64,000 nt of DNA, taken from positions 5,539,356-5,603,355 of the forward strand of contig CM026428.1 in the NCBI GenBank assembly GCA_014871385.1, written 5' to 3'. The first letter of the stretch is position 1; every line of letters begins with the position of its first letter. The translations under genes were made by a program, and so were the position numbers. Positions 1 to 9,684 of the stretch are shown in pieces. The notes under the pieces are model-generated. The model did no database searches, was not told the DNA's origin, and was given only the letters and a program-made list of their open reading frames with translations. Origin of the DNA: Ceratodon purpureus. Taxonomy: Eukaryota > Streptophyta > Bryopsida > Pseudoditrichales > Ditrichaceae.

Positions 1-802
1 TCAACCCACACTAGCAAATCCTTGGATTCGTAGTCCGATCGGAGAAACTCGCTTAGGCACCGGCTACTCCCTTCCATACAAGATGGAGGGCACTCGCGCG
101 AGCAAGCCATCGGGGACGGCTTGAAAGTAGACAGAGGTTGGTGCAGGTCAGCGCGCGGAGAATAGACAACGCTACACCACGGAGGAAGAACGTTTTCCGC
201 AATGGTGCTGCATTACCAACGGCGCTCAACACATAGAAGAAGGGAGGCGATGATCATCATAGTTCCAAATGGGCATTTAATTTTCCCTCTCAGTTGCAAT
301 AAAACTTATAATCCACCTAGATTTGGGATTATGAAATCAATCCCAAGTTGCGAACAGACGTACACGCAGTTATAACAGGGCCGACGGTATAATCATAAAA
401 CGTAACACGCTCGATATGTCTAGGGAGTATGATATCATTCATAATACACCCTATCACACGAGTATCACTCGAGAACAGAATTGATAGACGGCCCCGGACA
501 TGTAATGGCATCATGAACTTATTAGTGAACACGCATGTACAAGTATGATTACAGTATCATCAATGATTTAACAATTAAAGTTTCATGATTCCAATACTTA
601 CGGATTCAATATCATGATAAACCAGCCTTATTCGGCTGCAATGCAGTGTCCGACCCGTTGTCCGACAGGCGCCGGACAATGGTCGACACCAATCCGACCA
701 TCGCAGACCTGCAACTACGCTAAACCCTAAGCATTGCAGATCTTGATGTACTAAACTGCGATGTTTGGTACCCTACACCTTAGTGTTTCAACGAACAATA
801 TC
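1..802. other. Intergenic, no gene seen
   Basis: No supported coding region is visible. The only structure noted is a short GC-rich patch at about 640-715 with repeated TCCGAC/CGGAC words. It includes a 7-bp inverted repeat (TTGTCCG at 658-664, CGGACAA at 673-679). The same words dominate 1290-1740, so the patch probably belongs to the repeat block that surrounds the F-box-like ORF. Confidence 0.5.
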
Positions 803-1150
803 CTAGGATTCGTCTTCAGAATCCATAAAAGGCCGCAGGTTGAATGCAAATCGGCTCTGGTACCAACGTGGCTGAATATCCACAAAGTTCCTCCACCCCC
901 TGCAAACACAACGGAGGAGTGTGCATGTTCTGTAGTTCTCGATGTCGTCGTCCTCGACCATCAACATCTTCCAGATGATGCCCTCCGAGACGTCTCCCGG
1001 GATGGCAGGTAAGAAACTCGGCCTGACTCTCGTCCCCATCTCCACGATCGCCAAATACTCTTCATCGTCGCTAAAGTCAGAATCGTTCCTAAACTGGGCT
1101 GGCCCGAACAAGGCGATAGGACTCCCTGGAATCCCAGCACTGTGAGCCAT
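803..1150 (-). CDS. Small F-box-like protein (possible fragment)
   Basis: A 115-aa ORF starts at ATG 1150 and stops with TAG at 803. After an acidic N-terminus, residues about 50-100 resemble an F-box helical core: a proline-containing start (LPAIPGDVSEGIIWKML), a Cys/Leu-rich helix (TLLRCVCRGWRNFV), then a Trp/Arg segment. The CRxWR pattern is typical of plant F-box domains, which bind SKP1 in SCF ubiquitin ligases. No kelch or LRR substrate-binding region follows, so this is either a short F-box protein or a captured or truncated fragment. It lies between CGGA-rich repeats and next to a broken retrotransposon, which argues for a fragment. The assignment rests on pattern only. Confidence 0.4.
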   Translation of the reverse strand: MAHSAGIPGSPIALFGPAQFRNDSDFSDDEEYLAIVEMGTRVRPSFLPAIPGDVSEGIIWKMLMVEDDDIENYRTCTLLRCVCRGWRNFVDIQPRWYQSRFAFNLRPFMDSEDES

Positions 1151-1289
1151 CGCTGAAATGCAGTCAAAGTGTCACGTTTCAACGAGCCGTTACCGAAGTG
1201 GAAAATAATGCACCGATTCCTAGAACGACCATGAAGATAAAGCAGGCGTAGCATAGAACGCCAGTCCATTTGATGGGAGTCCACCGGGA

Positions 1290-1745
1290 TATGTTGCCGG
1301 ACATCCGAATTCGATATGCGTCGGACCCGAACTCAGGTCGGAACTTGGCCGTCGAAGGTACAATATCGGGATAGTGGCCGAACCAGGGTCCGACCACGAG
1401 GAAGACAGTAGAATGTGGCGGACTTCGTCGGAGCCGACAGCAATCGGATGGCGGATAAGCGCCTTGAGGGATGCCGGAATGCGGACGAGATCACGAAGAC
1501 CCGTCGGACGACGGGGCATCGATCCGGCGGAAAGCGGATGTCTGATCGGACATCGGACTGGGTATCGGATCGTACAGGGTGGCGCGGACGAAGCGGACTG
1601 GTACTGGGGCCCACCAGTATCAGACCACCTTTATCGCAGACGTGGACATCGGCTGTCCGAGGTGTCCCCGGGGCGGAAATGTAAAAGTGAAAATGTTGCC
1701 GTAAATATTTGGGCCGTCGCGATAAAGACCGAATGGGACGTCCGG
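1290..1745. repeat. CGGA/CGGAC-rich low-complexity block
   Basis: This stretch is densely filled with CGGA, TCGGA, CGGAC and GGCGGA words on the plus strand, for example around 1420-1470 and 1510-1600. It is far more GC-rich than the flanking AT-rich intergenic DNA. No clean tandem period is visible by eye. ORFs in several frames here are by-products of the composition. The block ends near the truncation junction of the gypsy element at about 1822. Confidence 0.5.
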
Positions 1746-1819
1746 TCGTGACTGTACACCGTCGTGACGTCCCGACATTGTGACGCGAGAGGGGCACGTC
1801 GCGACGGAATAGAAAACCC

Positions 1820-2677
1820 TGGCAATTCTGCCAACTCTGTTTGCGATAAGTTGTAGATTGGTCCAAAAGGTGGTTGCATTCCTTCATGAAGGTCTATAGC
1901 ACAGTCGTAGGGTCGATGTTCTGGCAGCATGTCAGCATTCTTCTTTTCAAATACATCTTCGAATCCTTCATACTGCTTCGGAATACCAAAAGTTGGAGTC
2001 GCATCTTGATAAGTCGGAGTTGCAAAGATGACAAGAGGTGTATTGTGTTTGGCTTCCTTCATAAAAGCTCTTGCACCTATAAACAAAGGTTTATTTCTAG
2101 ACATTGTCTTGGCAAATTCTACCTTCAAGGAGTTTGTTGGAAATGTCACTTTCCGCAACTTCCAATCTATTAATGGATTATATCTAGCAAGCCAAGATAG
2201 TCCCAAAATGACAGGACATGAAGGGGTCTTGATAACATTAAACACAATGTTGCTCTCATGGTTTTCAAGACGTACCTTCAACGGTTTGGTTTCATGGATA
2301 ACATTGCCTGAAGACAATGGTCGTCCGTCTATGACTTCTACATGGACAGGCTTTGGTTTTTTCACAAGAGGAATATTGTGAAGCTTGGTAAACTCTTCAT
2401 CTATAAAGCAAGCGGATGCACCCCAGTCTAATAAAGCATCGGCTTGTAGTTCTTGAATACCAAGATGTAAAGGTAGCATAAAACAATCTGAAGGTTGAGC
2501 TGAGAGAAAGGGACCTGGATTAATTTTGGATGTTGAGATGTCCAACCGCACAGTCCCTATTGTGGCTGGGCGTCCTCGTTTTCCTGTATGTTTGTATTCC
2601 TTAGTCTTGTTGTTTGAGGCTTCTGTTTCTTCGAACAAGTTGTTGCTATATGTCCCGCCTCTCCACAATATAAGCAC
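1820..2677 (-). pseudogene. pol: Retrotransposon protease and truncated RT start
   Basis: The open frame is 348 aa (2677-1631), but only about the first 285 residues are retroelement-like. Residues about 60-165 form an aspartic protease: QADALLDWGASACFIDEEF carries the catalytic Asp, and VILGLSWLARYNP is the conserved flap/C-terminal motif. The usual D-S/T-G-A active-site tetrad reads D-W-G-A here, one substitution that probably impairs activity. The RT homology begins around LPEHRPYDCAIDL and ends after AELAEL-like sequence at about 1822. The remaining 63 codons are read-through into foreign DNA. It overlaps gag by 121 bp in the -1 frame relative to gag. Confidence 0.8.
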
Positions 2678-3606
2678 AAATTTTGTTCAAACCGTCGCTT
2701 CCTTTCTTCAGCTGTGAGGGGTTTAAAACGTACCGCATCAATTTGCATAGGTTCAGCACCTGTAGAGCGATTTTCTTGACCTTTTGAAAATGCAGCAAAT
2801 GCTCTATCATTCCTCCAGCCTGATCGCTTTTCTTGTCGTAATTCAAAAAGGCGGTTGTCACAAATAATTGCCTGAGATATAAGTTCTTCTAAAGTATTCA
2901 CCTTAGGCATAGTGATCAACAAGTTCTTGACATCATCTCTCACTCCATAACGAAATCGTGTCATGAACGCCTTATCGTTCCAATCAAGATCACAAGTAAG
3001 TTGTTGGAATTCTGCCGCATAGATTGCAGCAGAACGTGATCCTTGTCGCAGATTTTGTATCTTTCTTTCAGCCACTCCTTCTCGATCGCTATCTCCAAAC
3101 GCAACGGTAAATCTTTCCATAAAAGCCTCTAGGTTGTACAGTATTGGAGAATCCTTTTCCAATAACGGAGCAAACCAAGAGCGAGCATTTCCTGATAAAA
3201 GAGTACCTATGAACGCAACTTGAGTAAATCCATCTGGATAACGAGAAGGATATAGGCGTAGATAAAGTCGTACTTGTTGCACAAAACCTCGGAAATTGGT
3301 TCTTGTTCCATCAAACTTGTCTGGCATACTTGCTTTTGGTTCTTTTGTACTAGTCCTTGAATTGTCCATCAGGGTCGTAGGTGATACATGTCTTGTTTCT
3401 CTTAATCGAACAAGCTCTTGTTGTAGGCTGTGAATTTCACGTCTAGCTTCTTCAGTCACTGGATCAATTTGAGAATCTTTACTTGGATTGCGAAGAAATG
3501 CAATCTCCTTCCGCACACTATTCATAAGAGCTTGAAGATCTGCAAGAGTTGCCACTCTATTCTCTATTTGTGGCGATGCACTATCCATGGCCTGATTTAC
3601 TTCCAT
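2557..3606 (-). CDS. gag: Retrotransposon Gag with zinc knuckle
   Basis: A 349-aa ORF starts at ATG 3606. The N-terminus is a Gln/Arg/Glu-rich helical region. The centre (about residues 95-235) matches the retrotransposon gag domain: KFDGTRTNFRGFVQQVRLYL, then ARSWFAPLLE, then a Phe/Asp-rich region ending in IYAAEFQQL. Near residues 313-326 is a CCHC zinc knuckle, C-x2-C-x4-H-x4-C (CLYCGEAGHIATTC), which binds RNA during virus-like particle assembly. The gag frame stays open 121 bp into the pol frame, so expression of pol would need a -1 frameshift, or an indel has split an originally continuous gag-pol. Confidence 0.87.
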   Translation of the reverse strand: MEVNQAMDSASPQIENRVATLADLQALMNSVRKEIAFLRNPSKDSQIDPVTEEARREIHSLQQELVRLRETRHVSPTTLMDNSRTSTKEPKASMPDKFDGTRTNFRGFVQQVRLYLRLYPSRYPDGFTQVAFIGTLLSGNARSWFAPLLEKDSPILYNLEAFMERFTVAFGDSDREGVAERKIQNLRQGSRSAAIYAAEFQQLTCDLDWNDKAFMTRFRYGVRDDVKNLLITMPKVNTLEELISQAIICDNRLFELRQEKRSGWRNDRAFAAFSKGQENRSTGAEPMQIDAVRFKPLTAEERKRRFEQNLCLYCGEAGHIATTCSKKQKPQTTRLRNTNIQENEDAQPQ

Positions 3607-3730
3607 ATTAAGGAAATGGATGGATAGAATTGTTGAGAGAAGAAGAAACTACTAAATCCTTGGAGAAAAGAGAATAGAAAATACCAAATGATCTCACTAA
3701 ATACTAAAGAACGAAGAAATTAATACCAGG

Positions 3731-3946
3731 CCAAGGGAGGGTAATCCGCAACCCTTGGAACGCTTAAGTATCTTCAAGAAAAAGGGGTAGTCCACTCTCT
3801 GCCTTGAAGAACTAAGCTCCGATATTGTAATTGAAAAAAAATATCAGTTTAGAGGAGGGTAATCCGCAACCCCTAAAACGCTAGAATACCTTCAAGAAGA
3901 GGGGTAATCCACTCTCAAGCAAGAAGGATCCAACTCTGATATTTGA
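3731..3946 (-). repeat. Two imperfect direct repeats in the retroelement leader
   Basis: Two copies of a roughly 100-bp unit occur at about 3731-3830 and 3848-3946. Both contain GGAGGGTAATCCGCAACCC, a TTCAAGAA block, a GGGGTA(A/G)TCCACTCTC block, and end in a (C/T)TCTGATAT or CTCCGATAT motif. On the element's coding strand that end reads TATCAGAGTTGG, which resembles the TATCAGAGC core of the initiator-tRNA-Met primer binding site used by plant LTR elements. The second copy lies about 25 nt inside the LTR end, farther than usual, so the primer-site assignment is tentative. Confidence 0.6.
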
Positions 3947-3968
3947 GATGAAGTTAGTCTCGACAAAC

Positions 3969-4383
3969 TGTTACGGACACGGAAATACAGACAAGAGATC
4001 TAAACAAGAAGTTCAGAGAAAACAGACAAGAACTAGATTGATCAGATGAGTATACGAACAACACCAAGAGAGGTGAGCTAGAGCTCCAAGAGATGCGTTG
4101 TCGAGACTGAAGAACCCTTTAGCCTCGACTCTTATATATACTACTGGATAGGAAGCTTCTCGAGCTACTTCTGCCAACTAGGACGCTTCTCAAACAACTT
4201 CTACTAACCAAGAAGCTTCTCAAGCAGCTTCCTAGAATCTATTGGAATATACTAAGAATATTCTAAGAATCTTCTAGAAGTTTCCAATAGAATCTTGAAG
4301 GAATCTTTTAAGAATATTCTATAGAATCTTCAAAGAAACTTCTAGAAGAATCTTCTAGAAGTTTCTAATGTATGTCCGTGACA
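3969..4383 (-). repeat. Complete 5' LTR of the gypsy element
   Basis: The 415-bp LTR is bounded on the element strand by TGTCACGGACA (4383-4373) and TGTCCGTAACA (3979-3969). This forms an 11-bp inverted terminal pair with one mismatch and the canonical TG...CA ends. A TATA box (TATATAAG on the minus strand, 4138-4131) sits about 245 bp into the LTR. U3 upstream of it holds several heat-shock-element arrays. A triplicated unit of about 30 bp with an AGGAAGCTTCTC-like core occupies about 4150-4232. No second LTR is in the window. Confidence 0.85.
4255..4365. promoter_or_regulatory. Heat-shock-element arrays in the LTR U3
   Basis: Array 1 has GAA at 4256, TTC at 4261, GAA at 4267, TTC at 4272, GAA at 4277 and TTC at 4282; the last four are perfectly alternating at 5-bp steps. 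Array 2 has GAA 4335, TTC 4340, GAA 4345, then TTC 4353, GAA 4358, TTC 4363, which is two perfect triplets. The nGAAn/nTTCn alternation with 5-bp spacing is the recognised binding site of trimeric heat-shock transcription factors. The arrays lie upstream of the LTR TATA box, the correct side for a promoter. Confidence 0.7.
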
Positions 4384-7300
4384 TCTATGTGAGGCCTTTA
4401 TGATATGGAAACCCAGGCGTAGGCTGTAGCGTTGGTTACATGAGATGAGATTCAAGATTTCTAGAACAAAGCCGTATAAAGCGACAATGTCACGTACGGT
4501 TCTTTGAGAAGGGTGTGAATATCTATTATTCTCGACCCCTAAAGGATCACGAAGCAGCACATTAAAAGCTTGATTGCATATTGGTATCTAATCCAATGAA
4601 GAAAATTCTTGGATCTACAATCTAAGTGGCTAAAGACTAACATTGCATCCCTTCAAGATTGAGATATAGAAAAGTTTTTTTTTTAGAAGCATATGACCTT
4701 GTTTTTTGAAGATCGTAGCTATGGACTGAGACAGACTTAAATCCATGCATCCGACTTAAATTGGGCGGAGGCAATTACGAACTTGGGCCTCCCATCAAGA
4801 GGCTGATGTAGGTTGATCAAGTGGCTAAAGCCACCATGGAGAATTGAATTAGTGACCTCATGGCTTTCAACCATAAGTACCTTCCTCCAACACCTGTCTT
4901 GCAAGTAGTTTAGGGTCATTTTGGACCATATAAGAGAAGGCTTTGAAAATGAATTTAATATCTATAGATAGTGATTTGTTTTCTTTTCAATTGATAATTA
5001 AAGAGAGTGTTATTTTATAAAAATTCATCTTTGAGAGATGCATCTACTAATAATTTTTGTGTTTTCTACTTTTGGATAAATTAACATATATATGAATCTC
5101 TCATGAGCTCATTAGTTAATGTTGTTAGTTTTAAGATAATTCATATCTTCATATATTCAATTTGTTGATGTTCTACAACTATTAGAGTTATTTGTAAATG
5201 CATCCGGTACTCAACTTAGATATCGTGGCTTTCATTAAACATAATCTTATTTGTACACTCTATATTGCTTAATTGACATGGTAATTGAGCTTGATGGTCT
5301 CTAAATTTAATGAAAATTAGTTTTTAAAAAATAATGACAGAATTTCTAGATTTCCTTGTGTTTAGAGACTACCATGCCGTTCTTACACACTAAACACAAT
5401 GAAAGTACCAAACTATTTAGAGTAATTAACAATGATATATTAAAATAACACTTAAATAATCTTTAAATACTAAAAGTGATTTTAATAATAAATCTATCAT
5501 TTGATTTGTTTATTTAATGTGAAATGTAACCATTATTTATTTTAAGGCAACCATGTTATTAAACAAAATCACGCATTCCCTACAACTTGCATCAACCATT
5601 TATAGAGTATTTAAGAAATACATTGGAAGTGAGCAACTCATTTGGTAATAAAAATATTGATGACTTGCTTGGAAGTGTCCTATTTTAAATTTTTGATGTA
5701 TTGTATTTTGATTTGCAAATCCTCAAACATCTTTTAACCAAGACTTAATTGTCTCTATTTCTCAACAACCTTGAGTCTAGACACTTAAACTTGTTGGATG
5801 CTTTACTTTTCTCAATTGGAAAATAAAATTGAATTTTATTAATGAGAAATATTTCATCAAGCCTCTTATAGGGTTTGTAAGAAAGTTTTAACTTCCTTAG
5901 TTATTCCTATCATTGTATAATAATGATCATCATAGCTTTGTAATTGAGAAATTAACATGATGTAACCAATAAGTTTTAAGGGACATCAATATTGGCATAT
6001 TAAGCTTAAAAGTGAATGAAGAAATTCTATAGCTGTTACTTGTGGAGGCAAGTAATTGCCTTTATCTCCATGTTTTTTACCTACATACTAATCTTTACTT
6101 TAATCTCTTTTTAATTTCTAATCAGTTTCTAAAGTAACCTCCTTAGCTCATGGCTCCTTTGATAATCTTCACAAGGATTTAATCTTTTATTTGCTCTAAT
6201 TTTGCGAACAATAATTATATCAACAATAAATTGTTTATTGCACTTCATATGGCACTGTACTACCATACTTTCCAATGGCCTAGTGTAAAAGGCATTAGAA
6301 ACCCATTCTCCATATATATAAGAAGATGGAGTTGAAAATTGTAAGTACCTCCATTGAGCACGATTGGAAACAAAAACTGGAGAAGGATTCAAAACGGTGA
6401 GATAAGGTTTGCCCCTCCTTTTATATTGGAGTGGGGCCGTGCTTGATCTCAACGAGTCTCCATTGGGTCTCTTTATTTCTCTCCAACTACCATGGCTCAA
6501 ATGCAAGGCTTGGTTCGGTTCATTTTTCTGACCTCCCCGTTCTAGGGTCCTTGGACCCTATTCAAACATAATAATAGGAGCATAAATTTGTCCAATGAGG
6601 CACGCTAAAGTATAGCCATCGAAGTGTTTGTAAAACCTTGGAGTGGGCCTTACTAGTCAATCTCACATGACATTGATTCTACGTCATGACGGATAGATTT
6701 TTCAGACAAAATTTGGGTTGTAAAATCCAAATTTACCAAAAAAAAATTCAATATCTCAAACACCAAGAATTTCGAGGTTTTGCGGATTCTATATGAATAA
6801 TTTTCTACATTCTTAAAAGAAATTTTGCCAAAAAATGGATGGGCACACTTTAAACCGGAGGTACATGCATATGAAAAAGGAACACACTCTCCACCATTTG
6901 TAACCCTAATCTGTTAGAGCTCTCCACCTCTATCGAAGCTCTGCAAGTAATAGTCAAGTTCTGTTGACCTCCGAATCAAGAAACAATGAGGTAACCTGGG
7001 CGTTGAGCGCGGATGGGCTCAAGAACTTCCGGTTTAACATGCTCATAGCTCCACTTCTCCCACCCCCCTCCCAACCCTAACCTCCTGGATGGGGGTTTCT
7101 AGACAACTCCAGTAATCTGCCTGAGGCCGGGTCAAATGATCCTCAAAGATCCTCCATCTCCCACCGCCACGTGGCTCGCACATTCATCCCAGGTGGCATG
7201 CCACGCACCCACCTCGAATCGCACCACCACTGTCCTCGCGCCACTCTCCACTGCCCCATCCCATCGCACCAACTGCCATTCCCTCACAGCTTCACCAAAA

Positions 7301-7409
7301 ACACTCCCTACACAACTCCTGTACCGCAATTCTACAGCAGACGCGCACTCGTCGTGAGCGTCAAACCCTAATCGCAGCGCCAGCTCCAGCTCCAGCTCCA
7401 GCTTCTCCG
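4384..7409. other. AT-rich intergenic spacer, then phosphatase promoter/leader
   Basis: About 4930-6130 is strongly AT-rich with no coding signal. From 6900 the sequence becomes GC-richer and C-rich, consistent with the promoter and 5' leader of the phosphatase gene that starts at 7410. Short ORFs in this span have no recognisable domain and are not supported. Confidence 0.5.
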
Positions 7410-9684
7410 ATGGGGCTCACCTTCTACGCTGCGCTCCCGGCCGCGGCCGTGCTGGGGGCCTACCTGGCGCTGCGCCAAGCTGGGGCGCCCACCTACATCA
7501 CGCTGCCCGTGCTGCACAGCTCGCTCGTGGGGCTGTGTGCGGCCGTGGCCGCGCACCCCAGGGTGAACTACACGGGGTTGTTCGGGAAGGGCAGCGCGGG
7601 CTCGATGCCGTGGTGGTCGTACGTGGCTTTCTTTCCTTACTTGCTGACGTTGAGGTCGTATGTCCAACTGCGGCGGCTCAAGAGCGAGGAGCCTGTGTTC
7701 ACCGAGGTCGAGCCCGGGTTGTTTGTTGGCGGATGGCCGGCGTTGCAGCGGGACGTGCCGCCTGGGTTGCATGGTGTGATCGATTGCACTTGTGAACTGC
7801 CTCGGAACGCGTGCTTGGAGGAGGTTCCGTATCTGTGCGTGTCGACTTGGGATACGCGTGGACCGCGGCCGGAGGCGATTGAGAGTGCGGTGCGGTGGGC
7901 GCTGAGGCAGCGCGAGGAGAAGCACCCGGTTCTTGTTCATTGCGCTTTCGGTACGTTCTTTTGCTTCTTTCTTGTGTCTCGCCTGCTCTTTTCTTTCTTT
8001 GTTCACCTTAGGGTTTTAAGGTTCGACGCTGGACGATACGCTCTTTGTTAAGTCGAATCGGAAAGTGGTGGGAATTGTTCATTATAGAAAACGAGCAGTG
8101 AATTCCACATTGAACAATTCCCTTTGAGCAATGACCTGTGCTAGATACAGCGAGTGATTCTGCTCATCACATCCATGTTGCACATCGCATCTAGGCAGCT
8201 GAATTCCCTGCGGTAGAATTCCAAATTTGTAAAATCTTCTTGGTAATCTCAGAGGAATGTCTTCATATGAAGATTAGGTTATCACATGAACACGCATAAA
8301 TCGCACCATGATACGCAGTTACCCATTAACATCCGAAGTACATCTGCGAAGGCGAGTAGAAAGGGTTGTCACAGCAGTCCACTGAAAAAAGCCCTAGGAT
8401 TCCTTAAGTTCAAAAACGCTACCCCTCCTTCAGTAATCCCGATCGTCTCAAGTGACCTACTGTGACAAAAACTCTTCGTGGTGATCTATCAATATCTATC
8501 TGGACCCTATGCTAGTTTCTATCAAAATGTCCACTCCTCTCAGGCTTGGTTACATTCCATCAAGTGTCTCTTAGTGTAACTCTAAGATCATAGCGAGAAT
8601 ATTTCGCTCTCTGGGATAGTAAACCTGTCTGAAAACGTTGCAGCAACCACTCAACAATGAGGATTTTGTGCAGAATGGACGTAGAAGTGAGTGGAATTTG
8701 TAGGTTAACGAGTAGTTTGCATGTAGATTCGAGATAACGTCGAGATGGACATGTTTTTGCAGTTTGTCGTCTTGGAAAGTAGTCGTTGGCGGTAGGGCCG
8801 AGTATCTTTGCTTTTTCTGGATAGGTTAGCATCTTCCGAGTTCGCTGCGAGGTGTTTGCAGCACACTCGTTCAGGTTCCTTAGTGTAGTGGTTATCACGT
8901 TCGCTTTACACGCGAAAGGTCGCGGGTTCGAAACCCGCAGGGACCATGGGGCGGTGGCGCAGCTGGCTAGCGCGTTGGTCTCATAGCTAAAGAGAAATCC
9001 AGAGGTCGAGAGTTCGAGCCTCTCTCGCCCCATCTTTTCTTGCGTGGGAGGCTCCACATATTGTGTTTTGGTTGCTTTTTGTTTCGAAGTTTGCACATTT
9101 GGTTGAAAGTTCGGACATTTCGTCGAAAGTTCGGACATTATGTTCGAAGTTTGCCCATTTGGTTTTAAGTCTGCACATTTGGTTCCAACTCTAGACATTT
9201 GGTTTCATGTTTGCACATTTGGTTCCAAGTCTTCACATTTGGTTCCTAGTCTACACATTTGGTTCGAGGTTTGCACATTTGGTTCGAGGTTTGCACATTT
9301 GGTTCGAGGTTTGCACATTTGGTTCGAGGTTTGCACATTTGGTTTTATGTTTGCACATTTGGTTCGAAGTTTGGGTCTTCCCCGCCTCGGTGTTTTGTTT
9401 GCTTAATTGGTTCAGCCGCTTTATAGTTACACGAGCAGCACGTATTTGACAGATTTTTTGTGTGAATGTTGTTCGGCGACTGTGCAGGGCATGGGCGCAG
9501 CGTAACCATTATGTGTGCTATACTGGTTACTCTAGGAGTGTGTGACACATGGCAAAGCGCGGAAACATACATTAAGCTCAGCCGGCCTGGAGCACGACTG
9601 AACAAAGGCCAGAAGAAAAGTTTGGCTGAATGGACTGCTATGTATGCAATTAATAGGGAAAAGGAACTGACTCCAAGAACCTGA
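7410..9684 (+). CDS. Membrane-anchored dual-specificity phosphatase-like protein (2 exons)
   Basis: Exon 1 is 7410-7950 and exon 2 is 9488-9684, with a 1537-bp phase-1 GT-AG intron; the joined frame encodes 245 aa. The N-terminus has three hydrophobic stretches (about residues 5-20, 28-45 and 70-88), so the protein is probably membrane-anchored. The catalytic domain follows: EPGLFVGGWPA opens it, WDTRGP supplies a likely general-acid Asp, and the intron splits the active-site loop HCAFG|HGRS (Cys-x5-Arg). The catalytic Cys and Arg are therefore in different exons, and the frame across the join restores the motif exactly. The family is the plant DSP/PTP-like protein often annotated YnbD-like. 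The substrate is not known to me. The intron hosts two tRNA genes and a tandem array. Confidence 0.88.
8874..8946 (+). tRNA. tRNA-Val (anticodon TAC)
   Basis: A 73-nt cloverleaf. Acceptor GGTTCCT pairs with AGGGACC (one G-T pair), the anticodon stem is TTCGC/GCGAA, and the loop TTTACAC has anticodon TAC. The T-arm is GCGGG/CCCGC with loop TTCGAAA, and the discriminator is A. The A box (TAGTGTAGTGG) and B box (GGTTCGAAACC) are intact. It lies in the sense orientation inside the phosphatase intron. No T-run follows; the next tRNA starts after a single base. Confidence 0.95.
8948..9032 (+). tRNA. Elongator tRNA-Met (CAT) with about 12-nt intron
   Basis: An 85-nt gene. Acceptor GGGGCGG pairs with TCGCCCC, the D-arm contains AGCTGGCTAGCGC, and the anticodon loop CTCATA contains CAT. 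A canonical intron of about 12 nt after position 37 (GCTAAAGAGAAA region) matches the intron known in plant elongator tRNA-Met genes. The T-arm is GAGAG/CTCTC with loop TTCGAGC. A TTTT run at 9035-9038 provides a minimal Pol III terminator. Only one base (8947) separates it from the upstream tRNA-Val. Confidence 0.94.
9091..9370. repeat. 14 x 20-bp tandem array in the phosphatase intron
   Basis: Fourteen contiguous units of exactly 20 bp occur with no indels. The consensus is TTGCACATTTGGTTCGAGGT, with ACATTTGG the most conserved core. The units at 9271-9330 are three identical copies, while units at the left edge (9111-9150) are the most diverged. The array begins 58 bp after the tRNA-Met gene and ends about 117 bp before exon 2. 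Because 20 is not a multiple of three, ORFs across it are artefacts. There are no unique spacers, so it is not a CRISPR array. Confidence 0.95.

Larger units (their letters stand above)
1631..4383 (-). mobile_element. Truncated Ty3/gypsy LTR retrotransposon
   Basis: On the minus strand the element reads 5' LTR (4383-3969), a leader with two imperfect direct repeats, a gag ORF (3606-2557) and the start of pol (2677 to about 1822). Pol homology runs through the aspartic protease into the first residues of reverse transcriptase (PPFGPIYNLSQTELAEL). It stops abruptly at about 1822, where unrelated CGGA-rich sequence begins; the frame stays open by chance to 1631. Most of RT, RNase H, integrase and the 3' LTR are missing from this locus. 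Gag followed directly by protease and RT fits the Ty3/gypsy order. The element cannot be autonomous. Confidence 0.88.

Noticed and set aside
9091-9370. Possible CRISPR array
   Set aside because: The units are contiguous with no unique spacers, and the context is a plant nuclear intron.
9140-9449. Repetitive ORFs (HLV/IWFEVCTFG peptides) that look like a repeat protein
   Set aside because: They are frame by-products of the 20-bp array, lie in an intron, and 20 is not a multiple of three.
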